From: Methylophaga marina
Lineage (GTDB): Bacteria > Pseudomonadota > Gammaproteobacteria > Nitrosococcales > Methylophagaceae
Assembly: GCF_030296755.1 (NCBI RefSeq)
Contig: NZ_AP027741.1
Coordinates: 2,109,475-2,173,474, forward strand
DNA length: 64,000 nt
Direction: 5' to 3'
Positions 38,352 through 46,872 of this stretch are shown here, in pieces. The notes under the pieces are model-generated. The model was not told where the DNA came from. It searched no databases and saw nothing but the letters and a program-made list of their open reading frames with translations. Made by a program: the position numbers and the translations under genes. Position 1 is the stretch's first letter. Each line of letters opens with the position of its first letter.

Positions 38352-38420
38352 TGTTACAAAGACAACGTGGCTTAGTGCGATCCTTACCCCGTCAAACTAA
38401 GTCACGTTGTCTGAGTAACA
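38352..38420. terminator. long stem-loop after mgsC
   Basis: TGTTAC, then AGACAACGTGGCTTAGT (38360-38376), can pair with ACTAAGTCACGTTGTCT (38396-38412) and GTAACA. That is about 23 bp of stem with a 2-nt internal loop and a 19-nt loop. There is no T-run directly after, so it is not a classical terminator; it may be an RNA-stabilising 3' end of the mgd-mgs message or a protein site. Confidence 0.5.
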
Positions 38421-38489
38421 TTGGTTTTATAACAAAAATCATATTTATTAAAACGCTGTTTTAATCAAAACGACGTATTTAAAACAACC

Positions 38490-38547
38490 AAGGGGTAATG
38501 CTCTAATCCCAAGGTAGTAACCCTTCTTTGGCATTTTTTTACCCTTT
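38490..38547 (+). promoter_or_regulatory. structured leader upstream of folE2
   Basis: AAGGGGTAATGC (38490-38501) is the complement, with a T-run gap, of GCAT...ACCCTT (38531-38546), around an inner hairpin CCAAGG/CTTTGG. Alternative pairings are possible, and the T7 after GGCA could make an intrinsic terminator (of the mgs operon or an attenuator for folE2). It is not a riboswitch class I can name. The gap 38421-38641 otherwise holds no gene. Confidence 0.3.
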
Positions 38548-38641
38548 GAACTCAGTGATACTGAAACTGAATTTTGTTTTAGTTGAGCCATTTTTCAGTT
38601 GATTCAACCGGTGTGTGAATCATAAAAACTAAGGATACATA

Positions 38642-39430
38642 ATGAATCTTCCACTAACGCATCGACTTGAAGATGTCCAAAATACGCCCGACAAACGTCA
38701 ACTCATCATTGATAAAGTCGGTATCAAGTCACTGCGTTATCCGGTTTTATTCCAATCAACGACAGAAACACCGATTCGTGTTGTCGCCGAATTTAATATG
38801 TATGTGCATTTAGCGGCCGATGTAAAAGGTACGCATATGTCACGTTTCATCGAATTACTGGAACGCCCTGATTCCGTTTTCAGCCTAAGTAACATGCCTG
38901 TATTTATGACCGATATGCTGGAATTACTAGGCGCCAAACAGGGCCATGTCAGCCTGAGATTCCCTTATTTCATCAGCAAAGCTGCACCTGTATCAGGTGT
39001 GAAAAGCTTTATGGATTATGACATCACGCTGACAGCCGATTACAAAGACGAACTGGAACTGACCGTCAAAGCTGAAATCCCCGTGACCAGCCTTTGCCCA
39101 TGTTCTAAGAAGATTTCAGACTACGGTGCGCATAACCAACGTTCACTGGTTACTGTTGAAGCACGCATCAATGAAAATATGACACTGGATGCCCTAATTC
39201 AACTGATTGAAGAACAAGCATCTAGTCAGCTCTATGGCTTGTTGAAACGTCCAGATGAAAAGTATGTCACCGAGTTTGCTTACGATAATCCTAAGTTTGT
39301 TGAGGATTTAGTCAGAGATATCGCTGTCGCATTAGCTCAGCAAAATGATGTGTCGGGCTTTAGAGTCGAATGTGAAAACTTCGAATCTATTCACAATCAT
39401 TCTGCCTACGCCGTAATTGACCAGTTATAA
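38642..39430 (+). CDS. folE2: GTP cyclohydrolase FolE2 (type IB)
   Basis: Metal-flexible GTP cyclohydrolase I that makes dihydroneopterin triphosphate for tetrahydrofolate. Recognisable by KVGIKSLRYPV, GTHMSRFIE and the cysteine motif EIPVTSLCPCSKKISDYGAHNQR. It is 262 residues long. Lies 14 bp upstream of ribBX on the same strand. Both enzymes take GTP-derived or riboflavin-path substrates, and both cofactors serve the methylated-amine enzymes on either side. Confidence 0.95.
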   Translation: MNLPLTHRLEDVQNTPDKRQLIIDKVGIKSLRYPVLFQSTTETPIRVVAEFNMYVHLAADVKGTHMSRFIELLERPDSVFSLSNMPVFMTDMLELLGAKQGHVSLRFPYFISKAAPVSGVKSFMDYDITLTADYKDELELTVKAEIPVTSLCPCSKKISDYGAHNQRSLVTVEARINENMTLDALIQLIEEQASSQLYGLLKRPDEKYVTEFAYDNPKFVEDLVRDIAVALAQQNDVSGFRVECENFESIHNHSAYAVIDQL

Positions 39431-39444
39431 GGAGTTTTAGACTC

Positions 39445-40596
39445 ATGCCAGAATCCACGTTGAAATCTTATTCTCAAGTCTCTCCGCTCGCGACGACTGA
39501 GGAGATTATTGAGGACATTCGACAAGGCAAAATGGTCGTCTTGATGGATGATGAAGACCGTGAGAATGAAGGCGATCTGGTTATGGCGGCCAGTCATGTG
39601 ACATCAGAAGCCATTAATTTTATGGCGATGCATGCGCGTGGTTTAATCTGCCTGACGTTGACTGAACAACGCTGTGAGCAATTAAATTTACCCTTAATGG
39701 TTAAGCAAAATAAAGCTGGGTTTGAAACCAACTTCACGCTGTCGATTGAAGCAGCTGAAGGCGTGACGACAGGTATTTCAACACAAGACCGAGCTGTGAC
39801 TATTCAAGCGGCAGTCGCGGCTAATGCGACGGCTGATGATATCGTCAGTCCGGGTCATATTTTCCCTGTGATGGCGCGAAGTGGCGGCGTGTTAACACGT
39901 GCAGGTCATACTGAAGCAGGGTGTGACTTAGCCGCGATGGCAGGTGAAGAACCCGCTGCGGTTATCTGCGAAATCATGAATGACGATGGCACCATGGCGC
40001 GTTTACCCGACCTGATTGAGTTTGCTAAACAACATGATTTAAAGGTTGGCACCATTGCTGACCTTATCGAGTATCGTCATCAGCATGAGCAAAATGTGGT
40101 TCGTCTGAGCGAGCGTGATATGCACACCATGCTGGGTTCATTCCGTCGTCATGATTATCTGGACAAAACAACGGGCATGAAACATCTGGCACTGGTTTAC
40201 GGTGCACCTGTCGCTGGTGAAGAAACCTTAGTTAGAGTTCACGCACCGTTTAACACGATGGATCTGCTGGATGATGATCGTCATGGTCACACTTGGAGCG
40301 TGGCGGAAGCCATGCAGCATATACAACAAGAGGGCGCAGGTGTTCTTGTGTTACTTCACGGTGATGAAGGTGAATGGGAGCGACTCATTCAGTCAGACCG
40401 AAATTATGCAGAAGAGTATGTGCTTAAACACTATGGTGTCGGTGCTCAGATATTAAGAGATTTAGGCGTCACAGAAATGCGCTTGATGACATGGCCAAGA
40501 AAATTACCCTCGATGAGTGGTTTTGGCTTGAGCGTGACTGATTATGTGTTGCCTGAAGATCTTGCTGAAAAATTAGCGACATCAGCTGCCGTCTGA
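39445..40596 (+). CDS. ribB: 3,4-dihydroxy-2-butanone-4-phosphate synthase fused to a degenerate GTP cyclohydrolase II domain (RibBX)
   Basis: Riboflavin synthesis. The N-terminal RibB domain is complete ([44 protein letters not shown]). The C-terminal RibA-like domain (from about residue 210) lacks the zinc cysteines: where RibA has RVHSECLTGD...CDCG, this has [12 protein letters not shown]. It cannot be a normal GTP cyclohydrolase II; this matches the RibBX fusion described in proteobacteria. A separate ribA is expected elsewhere. 383 residues. Confidence 0.92.
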   Translation: MPESTLKSYSQVSPLATTEEIIEDIRQGKMVVLMDDEDRENEGDLVMAASHVTSEAINFMAMHARGLICLTLTEQRCEQLNLPLMVKQNKAGFETNFTLSIEAAEGVTTGISTQDRAVTIQAAVAANATADDIVSPGHIFPVMARSGGVLTRAGHTEAGCDLAAMAGEEPAAVICEIMNDDGTMARLPDLIEFAKQHDLKVGTIADLIEYRHQHEQNVVRLSERDMHTMLGSFRRHDYLDKTTGMKHLALVYGAPVAGEETLVRVHAPFNTMDLLDDDRHGHTWSVAEAMQHIQQEGAGVLVLLHGDEGEWERLIQSDRNYAEEYVLKHYGVGAQILRDLGVTEMRLMTWPRKLPSMSGFGLSVTDYVLPEDLAEKLATSAAV

Positions 40597-40654
40597 TGTC
40601 GGTGACTATCAGCTTCATAATTTTAAATTAACGAATGAAATACAAGGGCTGTTT

Positions 40655-40969
40655 ATGGCTTGGCTAGCATTAGTAGTAGCGGGATTACTGGAAGTCGTCT
40701 GGGCGGCGGGATTGAAATACTCAGAAGGTCTGACCAAGTTAGGGCCCAGTCTGCTGGCTCTGGTCACCGTTGCGTTGAGTTTGTGGTTATTGGGGGTGGC
40801 CATGAAAACACTACCACTAGGCACTGCCTATGGCGTTTGGGTAGGCATCGGTGCGATTGGCACCGTGATTTTCGGTATTGTGTTTTTATCCGAGCCAGCC
40901 ACGATAGCGCGTATATTCAGTATTTTATTAATTCTATCGGGCATCATTGGGCTAAAAATCTCTCATTAA
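40655..40969 (+). CDS. sugE: small multidrug resistance family exporter (SugE/Gdx type)
   Basis: Four-helix SMR protein of 104 residues that acts as a dimer. The first helix has [17 protein letters not shown], with the proton-coupling Glu, and the [20 protein letters not shown] motif of the SugE subgroup, whose members export guanidinium. There is no guanidine riboswitch in the 58 bp upstream. 58 bp after ribBX. A second overlapping open frame (40660-40974) is a shadow. Confidence 0.92.
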   Translation: MAWLALVVAGLLEVVWAAGLKYSEGLTKLGPSLLALVTVALSLWLLGVAMKTLPLGTAYGVWVGIGAIGTVIFGIVFLSEPATIARIFSILLILSGIIGLKISH

Positions 40970-41310
40970 AATAAGCCAATGGCCTTTTCCGACTTACATC
41001 AGTGTATTGCTGGGGGAATTCTGTCTGTTGTAGGTTCAACACAGTCTTGAACCCGCTAAGGCAACAAAACAGCAATCAGTGTGAGGCTGCGGGGTTATTC
41101 TTTGTTATCACGCTTATCGGCTACCGCTTCATCATGGAATAGTAGTGCGATAAATGTATTGTCGATGTGCCCGAATGAGGTTTTCCATTGCTGAGTATTA
41201 AAAGATTTAACATGCCGTGCATGAGCGATCTCTAACCCTTTTCGACATAAAACTACTTATCCAGTTTACCTAGCCCTTGATATCGCTGATTTCTAAGTAC
41301 ACCTATAAAA
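40970..41310. other. intergenic stretch between sugE and the hip operators
   Basis: No convincing gene. On the minus strand 41095-41256 is open with protein-like composition (CRKGLEIAHARHVKSFN ... LLFHDEA) but has no start codon and is cut off by a stop upstream. It may be the tail of a decayed gene at the edge of the accessory stretch. Confidence 0.3.
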
Positions 41311-41433
41311 GCAATATATAGATTTCTTTTTGTAGAGAAATCGCTTTTCAATTAAAAAGAAACATATATATTGCTAATGTATAAAAAAGAAACTAATATG
41401 TTTCCTATAAATGGATAGAAATATATATGTTTC
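41311..41433. promoter_or_regulatory. four operator-like sites upstream of hipBA
   Basis: Four related 16-bp sites: 41311-41326 (GAAATCTATATATTGC on the minus strand), 41359-41374 (GAAACATATATATTGC), 41389-41404 (GAAACTAATATGTTTC) and 41418-41433 (GAAATATATATGTTTC). Their centres are 48, 30 and 29 bp apart, close to multiples of a helical turn. The last ends 3 bp before the hipB start, so binding would cover the promoter and start region. HipB is the expected repressor. Confidence 0.75.
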
Positions 41434-41436
41434 ATT

Positions 41437-41760
41437 ATGAATTCACTACTCGACCAGATCAAAAAGCGCCGTATTGCATTGGAACTCAAGCAACACGATA
41501 TGATGCTGCGCGCTGGTATATCACGCCAGCAATATCAGCGACTGGAATCCAGAGGCAATCCGCGCCTTGATACGCTTGAACTTATTGCCAAGGGGCTTAA
41601 AAGTGAGTTATTGCTGATACCACAGGAAAAACTACAAGATGTGCTGGCGGTATTGGCTGACGATAACTCGTCATCAACTAAACCAAATACGACGGGCAAA
41701 GAAAAAAGTAGCTCATTGGCTGATGATCCATGGCAGGGATTGCTGGGAGAAAATGAATGA
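41437..41760 (+). CDS. hipB: HipB-type antitoxin (XRE repressor)
   Basis: XRE helix-turn-helix over residues 1-70 (KQHDMMLRAGISRQQYQRLESRGNPRLDTLELIAKGL), followed by a polar tail. 107 residues. Typical of the antitoxin that binds the hip operators and sequesters HipA. The start codon has no Shine-Dalgarno; it lies almost at the edge of the last operator. Its stop overlaps the hipA start (ATGA). Confidence 0.9.
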   Translation: MNSLLDQIKKRRIALELKQHDMMLRAGISRQQYQRLESRGNPRLDTLELIAKGLKSELLLIPQEKLQDVLAVLADDNSSSTKPNTTGKEKSSSLADDPWQGLLGENE

Positions 41761-43034
41761 GCACAGACAGCAATGATGAAGTAAACGTATTACAACTCTC
41801 CATCCACGGTGTATTGGTCGGCTATCTCGCTGGATTTAAGAGTGGCCGTAATGTATTGAGCATTGCAGACTCATTTAAAAATGATCCTGAGCGCCCGACC
41901 TTCAGCCTCATCACTCAACCTTCATTTCCTAAAGCGGCCGAGATCATGGCCGAGCCATGGGCTAGGAATCAACGGTTACATCCTGTGCTTTCAAACCTGC
42001 TACCAGAAGGCTCTTTACGCGAGCTAATCGCACAAGGCTTGAAGGTGCACGTTGATAATGAATTTCACATTCTCTCGTATCTTGGTGAAGACTTGCCGGG
42101 TGCTATCGAAGCCACGCCGATGGAACCCGAAGATGTTCCTGGTTACATCCTCAGGGCTTATGGCAAGGCTAGAGCGGTTAAGCTCGATAAAGTTATCCAA
42201 GAAAACAAGTTTTCCTTAGCTGGCGTGCAAATGAAATTTTCCATGAAGGAAAAAGATGGGCGCTATAACTTATCGAAGGGCAATGTGCTGGGTGACTGGA
42301 TTATCAAAACACCCTCAACCAAGCACAAGTTTGTGCCACTGAATGAATATACTGCCATGTCACTGGCAGGGATGGTCGGCATTGATATTCCTGAGATCAA
42401 ACTGGTTGACCTGGATAAGCTTGATAATCTGCCACAAATTAACTTACCCGATGAAAAGCAAGCCTTTGCTATTAAGCGATTTGATCGTGACGATGACCAG
42501 CGTATTCACATGGAAGACTTTGCACAAATTCTGGTGAAGTATCCGCACGAAAAATACACTTCTGCCAATTATGAGAATATCGGCAAAGTCATTTATGACT
42601 TTTCTGGCGACGGCCTTGCGGACGCACAACAGTTCGCAAGACGATTACTGGTGAATATTCTTTTAGCTAATGGCGATGCCCATCTAAAAAACTGGAGCTT
42701 TTTGTATCCTGATAAGGTGACGCCGCGACTTTCTCCTGCATACGATATCGTCACAACGAGTGTGTATATCGAAAATGAAACCAAATATGCACTCAACCTC
42801 GGTAAAACCAAAGAATGGTATACAGTCACCATGGAGCATTTTCAATCATGGGCAGAGAAATCTGGCATTCCATGGCGAGCGATTAAACCTCACTTAGATG
42901 ACACAATGGCAAAAGCTAGAGAGTTATGGCCTGAAGCGCTGAAAACACAAGCAATGGATGAAGCACATAAAGATCATCTCAGAACGCATTGGGCCAGGCT
43001 TCAGAACGATTTTAAGATTGAAGTCAAACAGTGA
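41757..43034 (+). CDS. hipA: HipA-type serine/threonine kinase toxin
   Basis: Toxin kinase that in E. coli phosphorylates glutamyl-tRNA synthetase and triggers (p)ppGpp-dependent persistence. 425 residues. Catalytic loop NGDAHLKNWS (D307), metal-binding Asp in SPAYDIVTT, and the Ser-containing activation-type loop FSLAGVQMKFSM. N-terminal HipA_N subdomain (GVLVGYLAG) is present. Together with hipB it forms a full toxin-antitoxin module, so it should be functional. Whether its target is a tRNA synthetase is inferred. Confidence 0.92.
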   Translation: MSTDSNDEVNVLQLSIHGVLVGYLAGFKSGRNVLSIADSFKNDPERPTFSLITQPSFPKAAEIMAEPWARNQRLHPVLSNLLPEGSLRELIAQGLKVHVDNEFHILSYLGEDLPGAIEATPMEPEDVPGYILRAYGKARAVKLDKVIQENKFSLAGVQMKFSMKEKDGRYNLSKGNVLGDWIIKTPSTKHKFVPLNEYTAMSLAGMVGIDIPEIKLVDLDKLDNLPQINLPDEKQAFAIKRFDRDDDQRIHMEDFAQILVKYPHEKYTSANYENIGKVIYDFSGDGLADAQQFARRLLVNILLANGDAHLKNWSFLYPDKVTPRLSPAYDIVTTSVYIENETKYALNLGKTKEWYTVTMEHFQSWAEKSGIPWRAIKPHLDDTMAKARELWPEALKTQAMDEAHKDHLRTHWARLQNDFKIEVKQ

Positions 43035-43227
43035 CAGTTCTTAGCTAACGGATAAGTAAGATACACCGCACATTATTGATAGATATGAATTAATAGGGGG
43101 ACGGGGTGTTTGACGCATTACTTAGGTGTCAATGCACGCCCTCAGTTTGAAATGCTGTAATTATCAAGTTGGCTATTTCCCTGAGCCCTACTGGGCTGAC
43201 TCGTCAATTCTGTCAGCCTCCTTGATT

Positions 43228-43614
43228 CTACCTTGATTCCTGTAAGTCCTTTTTCAGTATGAAACCGCAAAGCCCAAAAATACAGAATACAGACAATAGT
43301 ACAATCCCAAAATCAACAGAGCTGGCAGACTCTAGTAAGAAGCTGCTGGTGTACATCATCAATAAGAAGACAATGAATGAAAAAATAATGTATGTAGTAA
43401 ATCCCCAATATTTTTTCCAGAGAATGCCAATGCCTGATAATGATGACAATCCAGCCATTGCGAATACGAGTATAGTTAACGGCAATGTATATTCGTTAAT
43501 CATCATTGCGTAGAGACTATAAAAACCCCATGCTATTAAAAGCAGGCCAATAAGTACTGATGCGCATCTTCGAATGATCATATTTTTCTGTTGCTTTAAC
43601 GCGTAATAAACCAA
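43228..43614 (-). CDS. small integral membrane protein, unknown function
   Basis: 128 residues with about four hydrophobic helices (residues 15-35, 45-60, 65-85, 95-118). No recognised family. A later start at 43581 (MIIRRCASVLIG) would remove a short polar stretch and is quite possible. It is the last gene of a minus-strand run of four (43228-45362). The gap to hipA (43035-43227) holds no gene; a GGGGACGGGGTG stretch at 43096-43107 may be IS debris. Confidence 0.55.
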   Translation of the reverse strand: MVYYALKQQKNMIIRRCASVLIGLLLIAWGFYSLYAMMINEYTLPLTILVFAMAGLSSLSGIGILWKKYWGFTTYIIFSFIVFLLMMYTSSFLLESASSVDFGIVLLSVFCIFGLCGFILKKDLQESR

Positions 43615-43655
43615 TAGTGTCAGAGTGTTTGATTCCTGACCCTTTTTATTCTGAA

Positions 43656-44360
43656 TTATTTATTTCGTAAGTTTCTTACTAAAAAAGAGTTATTGGGGCC
43701 ACGTCTAAGTTCAAATAAGTCAATGGCTTTAAACAAGCTACTAAGATTTTTAAAGCCATAATTTCGGGTATCAAATGAGGTTTTATTAGAAATATTTGAG
43801 CCTACTGGGCCAAGCGCTGCCCAGCCTTCTTCGTCTTCTGTTGCCTCAATGGCCTGTCGCAGAAGATTAATTAACTTACTATCCGATTTAATATTTTTCG
43901 GTTTAACGATTGTTGTGGTTTTTTCTTTTTCTTCATCCAAGAAAAGAAACTTAGAACAAGCGTTCACAAATGCTGATGGTGTTTTTCGTTCACCAAATCC
44001 CAATACCACCTTCCCTTCAGATAATGCTCTGGTCACCATCGGCGTAAAATCACAATCCGATGATACAAAACACATCACATCAATTTGCTTGGTATACATT
44101 ACATCCATTGCATCAATCACCAGTGCAATATCCGACGCATTTTTCCCCTTGGTTAAATCATATTGCTGTATGGGTTGAATGGCATATTCATGTAACAGAT
44201 CTTCCCACGCCTTTAACGTAGGCGACTTCCAGTTACCATAAGCCTTACGAATAGTAACTACACCATAGTTGGCGACTTCGCTCAACACATCTTCAAACTT
44301 ACTCGCGGGCGCATTATCAGCATCAATAAATAATGCTATTTTTTGTTTTAACTCATCCAT
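43656..44360 (-). CDS. NYN (PIN-like) nuclease with C-terminal LOTUS/OST-HTH domain
   Basis: NYN domain at residues 1-140: IALFIDADNAPAS (D13, D15), KNASDIALVIDAMD and VSSDCDFTPMVTRA supply the acidic cluster of a Mg2+-dependent RNase, as in LabA/Limkain-type proteins. The C-terminal part (residues about 155-230) resembles an OST-HTH/LOTUS RNA-binding domain (LINLLRQAIEATEDEEGWAALGPVGSNI). Proteins of this architecture are known in bacteria and have no settled role. Same strand as three membrane-protein genes. Confidence 0.88.
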   Translation of the reverse strand: MDELKQKIALFIDADNAPASKFEDVLSEVANYGVVTIRKAYGNWKSPTLKAWEDLLHEYAIQPIQQYDLTKGKNASDIALVIDAMDVMYTKQIDVMCFVSSDCDFTPMVTRALSEGKVVLGFGERKTPSAFVNACSKFLFLDEEKEKTTTIVKPKNIKSDSKLINLLRQAIEATEDEEGWAALGPVGSNISNKTSFDTRNYGFKNLSSLFKAIDLFELRRGPNNSFLVRNLRNK

Positions 44361-44471
44361 GTTAGTACCTTAAGACGGTTCAGGTTTATAAAGAAATCAA
44401 ACATTTTGACACTATTGAGCCAAGAGGTATTCAGTTTGCTTCTTGCTCGTTGCGTCTGAAGCTTTGCTTTG

Positions 44472-44717
44472 TTAAACATTGCTCCCTTCGCTGATTGCTG
44501 AACAGATACCATATGCACTAAGACCAAGAACAACCCAAAATAAAAAGCCTATAAATACAACAATAACCCCATCTGGATTAGGATCATTCTTGGTCAGTTG
44601 TTTGCAGATGAAATAACCTGGACCCTTTAGCAATAATTCTAAAATGATTTCTAGAAGCATGTAGCCCAAGAAGCGGGCAATAACTTTAAAAATACCACCA
44701 GCGACATCCTCTATCAT
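44472..44717 (-). CDS. small membrane protein, unknown function
   Basis: 81 residues with two hydrophobic segments, LLEIILELLL (residues 20-34) and VFIGFLFWVVLGLSAYG (54-72). No recognised family. Near the NYN gene (111 bp) and the 202-residue membrane gene (36 bp), so probably co-transcribed. Confidence 0.55.
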   Translation of the reverse strand: MIEDVAGGIFKVIARFLGYMLLEIILELLLKGPGYFICKQLTKNDPNPDGVIVVFIGFLFWVVLGLSAYGICSAISEGSNV

Positions 44718-44753
44718 GTTATTCCTTAATTACCAATTTGGTTACGCCATGAT

Positions 44754-45362
44754 TTAGTCTTGAGTATCTATTTCAATCTCTTCCACAATAAACCCGAGGT
44801 TGCCTTTGAGTCCAAATAGCGTTGCTTTTAGGTTTCCTTCTGGAAATTTATTATACGAATGTTCAGAAATACTAAATCGGAAGAGAGTTATAGTAGGGCT
44901 ACCTACAAGTCGTAACTCGAAATTATAACCATTAAAGTAGCTTCTTCTTCCATGGCGAGTCTTAGTTTTGTAAACCTGTTGCTGTTGTTCAAACTCTTGT
45001 CCTGTTAATTTGGTTAACTGATAAGGAATGACCGAGGCAAGAATCATCCAATACGTGCCAATTAGCAGGAGGGGGAATATCAATATAGAAGCTAACTTAT
45101 TTGTTAGAGGCATAGTCTTTACATCTGTCCCGACACGTTGCTTGGCCTTTATTTTTATAATAATGATGGCTGCACAAAATAATAGGGAAATGGCAGTAGC
45201 TGTATAGAGTGAAAATAAGCTGATTGTTGGATCGACTATAAAATTATTCACACAGATTAATTGCAGGAGGGCAATACAAAATGAACAGAGTAAAACAATT
45301 CCCAGAATACGTAGCTCACGAGGAGTGTCTTTTTTCCAAAAACGTGCTTTAGTTTTCATCAT
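44754..45362 (-). CDS. membrane protein with extracytoplasmic C-terminal domain, unknown
   Basis: 202 residues: three hydrophobic helices (about 20-40, 50-70, 88-108), then an about 90-residue soluble tail (FEQQQQVYKTKTRHGRRSYF ... NFELRLVGSPTITLFRFSIS). It resembles a common bacterial pattern of 2-3 helices with a beta-rich tail, but I cannot name a family. First gene of the minus-strand group. Confidence 0.6.
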   Translation of the reverse strand: MMKTKARFWKKDTPRELRILGIVLLCSFCIALLQLICVNNFIVDPTISLFSLYTATAISLLFCAAIIIIKIKAKQRVGTDVKTMPLTNKLASILIFPLLLIGTYWMILASVIPYQLTKLTGQEFEQQQQVYKTKTRHGRRSYFNGYNFELRLVGSPTITLFRFSISEHSYNKFPEGNLKATLFGLKGNLGFIVEEIEIDTQD

Positions 45363-45562
45363 CTATTAACTGAGATAGATGAATACGTCTAGACGTAATG
45401 AAGTGTCATTAATTTTTGAGATTAATATACAGAAATCCTTTTCAGTCCTAATCACGGTATTACCTCAATCCTTTGTTACTATTTAAATGCTAATCCATGT
45501 GTGCGATTTTAAAAATCAAATGCTCTGACCTTATTGATTTGGAAACAAGATAACAAAAGCTC

Positions 45563-45713
45563 GGCACTATTTTTCCCGCCTAGTTCAATTTTTTGCCTTA
45601 TAACTTCAAGCTTTGAAATTAATTTATCTTATAGTCAATATGTTATGGTTGCCGAAAATGAATTATGAGGCCACCAGTTTAATATTTATTATGAGGCCAG
45701 TGGCCTTATAAAA
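45563..45713. repeat. palindromic repeat, copy 2, upstream of the second cassette pair
   Basis: Shares with copy 1 (23512) the blocks GGCACTATTTTTC, CTAGTTCAA, GCCT(C/T)ATAA, AATGAATTAT and GTTTAATATTTATTATGAGG, in the same order. The distal hairpin TTATGAGGCC-AGT-GGCCTTATAA (45689-45711) matches copy 1 with one changed pair. The flanking gap 45363-45562 holds no gene. Confidence 0.6.
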
Positions 45714-45738
45714 AACACTGTTATGTCGAAGAAACCAT

Positions 45739-46089
45739 ATGAATACATCACTTGAAGACTTCTTTATAGTTCGTGAACAACAGCTGTTTCGAATTAGAAA
45801 TGGTAAAGAAAAATTAATGTGTATAGCTTATCCAGAGCTTGTAGATATTACTAATGAAGGCAATAAATCTTCTCCTATAGCCATTTATCATTTTCATATT
45901 CACTCAAACACAGACTCAAACTTCGTGAGCATCTCTCTTCCTGGAAATAAGCTGGCAACTAAAGCCGCCTTGTCTAACCTCATGGCCAGTAAAATTCCAT
46001 TTGCCAAATTTTGGGGCAATCAAAATGATTTTGATAATTTTTTAAGGCAATCTTTTAATGAATACTTTTCAAAAAATAAAGTCACATAA
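45739..46089 (+). CDS. hypothetical protein, probable cassette gene
   Basis: 116 residues, no signal peptide or membrane span, mixed alpha/beta by composition. No recognised family. The stop codon overlaps the R'' box of an attC-like site, and repeat copy 2 lies 26 bp upstream of its start, as with the ABM gene at 23691. Confidence 0.65.
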   Translation: MNTSLEDFFIVREQQLFRIRNGKEKLMCIAYPELVDITNEGNKSSPIAIYHFHIHSNTDSNFVSISLPGNKLATKAALSNLMASKIPFAKFWGNQNDFDNFLRQSFNEYFSKNKVT

Positions 46090-46162
46090 CAAAAAAATTA
46101 AGTTTGCTCACTATCGTTCGCGGGACTGCGATATCGCGCAGCCCATTATTTAGGCCTTATGA
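46084..46162 (+). repeat. attC-like site after the 116-residue gene
   Basis: R'' ACATAAC (46084-46090) overlaps the stop codon, with CTTATGA (46156-46162) as the R' side, both off consensus by one or two bases. The core CGGGACTGCG-ATAT-CGCGCAGCCC is a strong hairpin with one bulged A, the kind of extrahelical base that gives attC strand choice. Confidence 0.65.
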
Positions 46163-46174
46163 GTAGGTACACCA

Positions 46175-46804
46175 TTGATAAATAGTCTGCTATCACGATC
46201 TGCTGAACTCGAAAGCAGACTCTTGGAGTTTTTCGCGCTCGCTCCTTTTAATGATTCGGAAAGAGTCATGGCTAGTAGAGTCATGTGTAGTATTGCATTC
46301 GAGCATGCTGAAAGCGCGAAGATGCTGATTTCGGGTGGCAATCTCACCTCCGCGACGGGACTTGTTCGTCTTCAGTATGAGGCTTTGGTCAGGGCAATGT
46401 GGCTTCTCTACGCGGCTTCCGACACCGTCGTTTCTAAGTTGACCAGTGAGCTGACACAAGAGGCAGCAAATAAAGCGAATAGGCTTCCGATGCTCAGCGA
46501 AATGCTCGAGAAATTACAGGGTAAAGCACCCCAGGAGCTGGTGAATATGCTGCTGGAATTTAAAGAGCACTCTTGGAAGCCTCTAAGTTCGTTCATCCAC
46601 GGCGGTATTCATGCAATCCACCGCCATAGTAAAGGCTATCCACTTCCTTTACTCGAGCAGATGGTCCGAATATCCAATGGTGTGTCAGTAATGGTAGGAA
46701 TGCTACTGGTCATATTGCATGGCGGTGGTGCGCAGCGTGGCAAAATGCCACTTATTCAAAGAGAATTTGCTGACTGTCTACCTGACACCAAGTCGCAAAT
46801 CTGA
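46175..46804 (+). CDS. DUF6988-like protein, probable cassette gene
   Basis: 209 residues, mostly helical, with pairs LSRSAELESRLLEFF near the N-terminus and a conserved-looking SIAFEHAESAKMLI and VRLQYEALVRAMWLLYAAS. I associate this pattern with the DUF6988 family, function unknown. The start is TTG at 46175; no ATG is available in frame. Bounded upstream and downstream by attC-like sites. Confidence 0.65.
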   Translation: MINSLLSRSAELESRLLEFFALAPFNDSERVMASRVMCSIAFEHAESAKMLISGGNLTSATGLVRLQYEALVRAMWLLYAASDTVVSKLTSELTQEAANKANRLPMLSEMLEKLQGKAPQELVNMLLEFKEHSWKPLSSFIHGGIHAIHRHSKGYPLPLLEQMVRISNGVSVMVGMLLVILHGGGAQRGKMPLIQREFADCLPDTKSQI

Positions 46805-46872
46805 TAACAAGGTGGTCAACGGGATGCCAACTACGCTGCGCTCCGTCGTCGCCCTTACCTAAATCGTTAGGC
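46802..46872 (+). repeat. attC-like site after the DUF6988-like gene
   Basis: R'' TGATAAC (46802-46808) overlaps the stop codon; R' is GTTAGGC (46866-46872), an exact match to the GTTRRRY consensus. GC-rich core of about 50 bp with an imperfect self-complement. The most consensus-like site in the window. Confidence 0.75.

Noticed and set aside
38316..38641. FMN, THF or guanidine riboswitch before folE2, ribBX or sugE
   Set aside because: None of the conserved cores I know for these classes is present, though a different folded element may be.
40660..40974. Second 104-residue frame overlapping sugE
   Set aside because: Low-complexity frame with no family pattern; the sugE frame matches SMR transporters throughout.
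43096..43140. IS remnant around GGGGACGGGGTG
   Set aside because: Only a short similarity to transposon ends seen elsewhere; no transposase fragment or repeats, so not listed as a feature.
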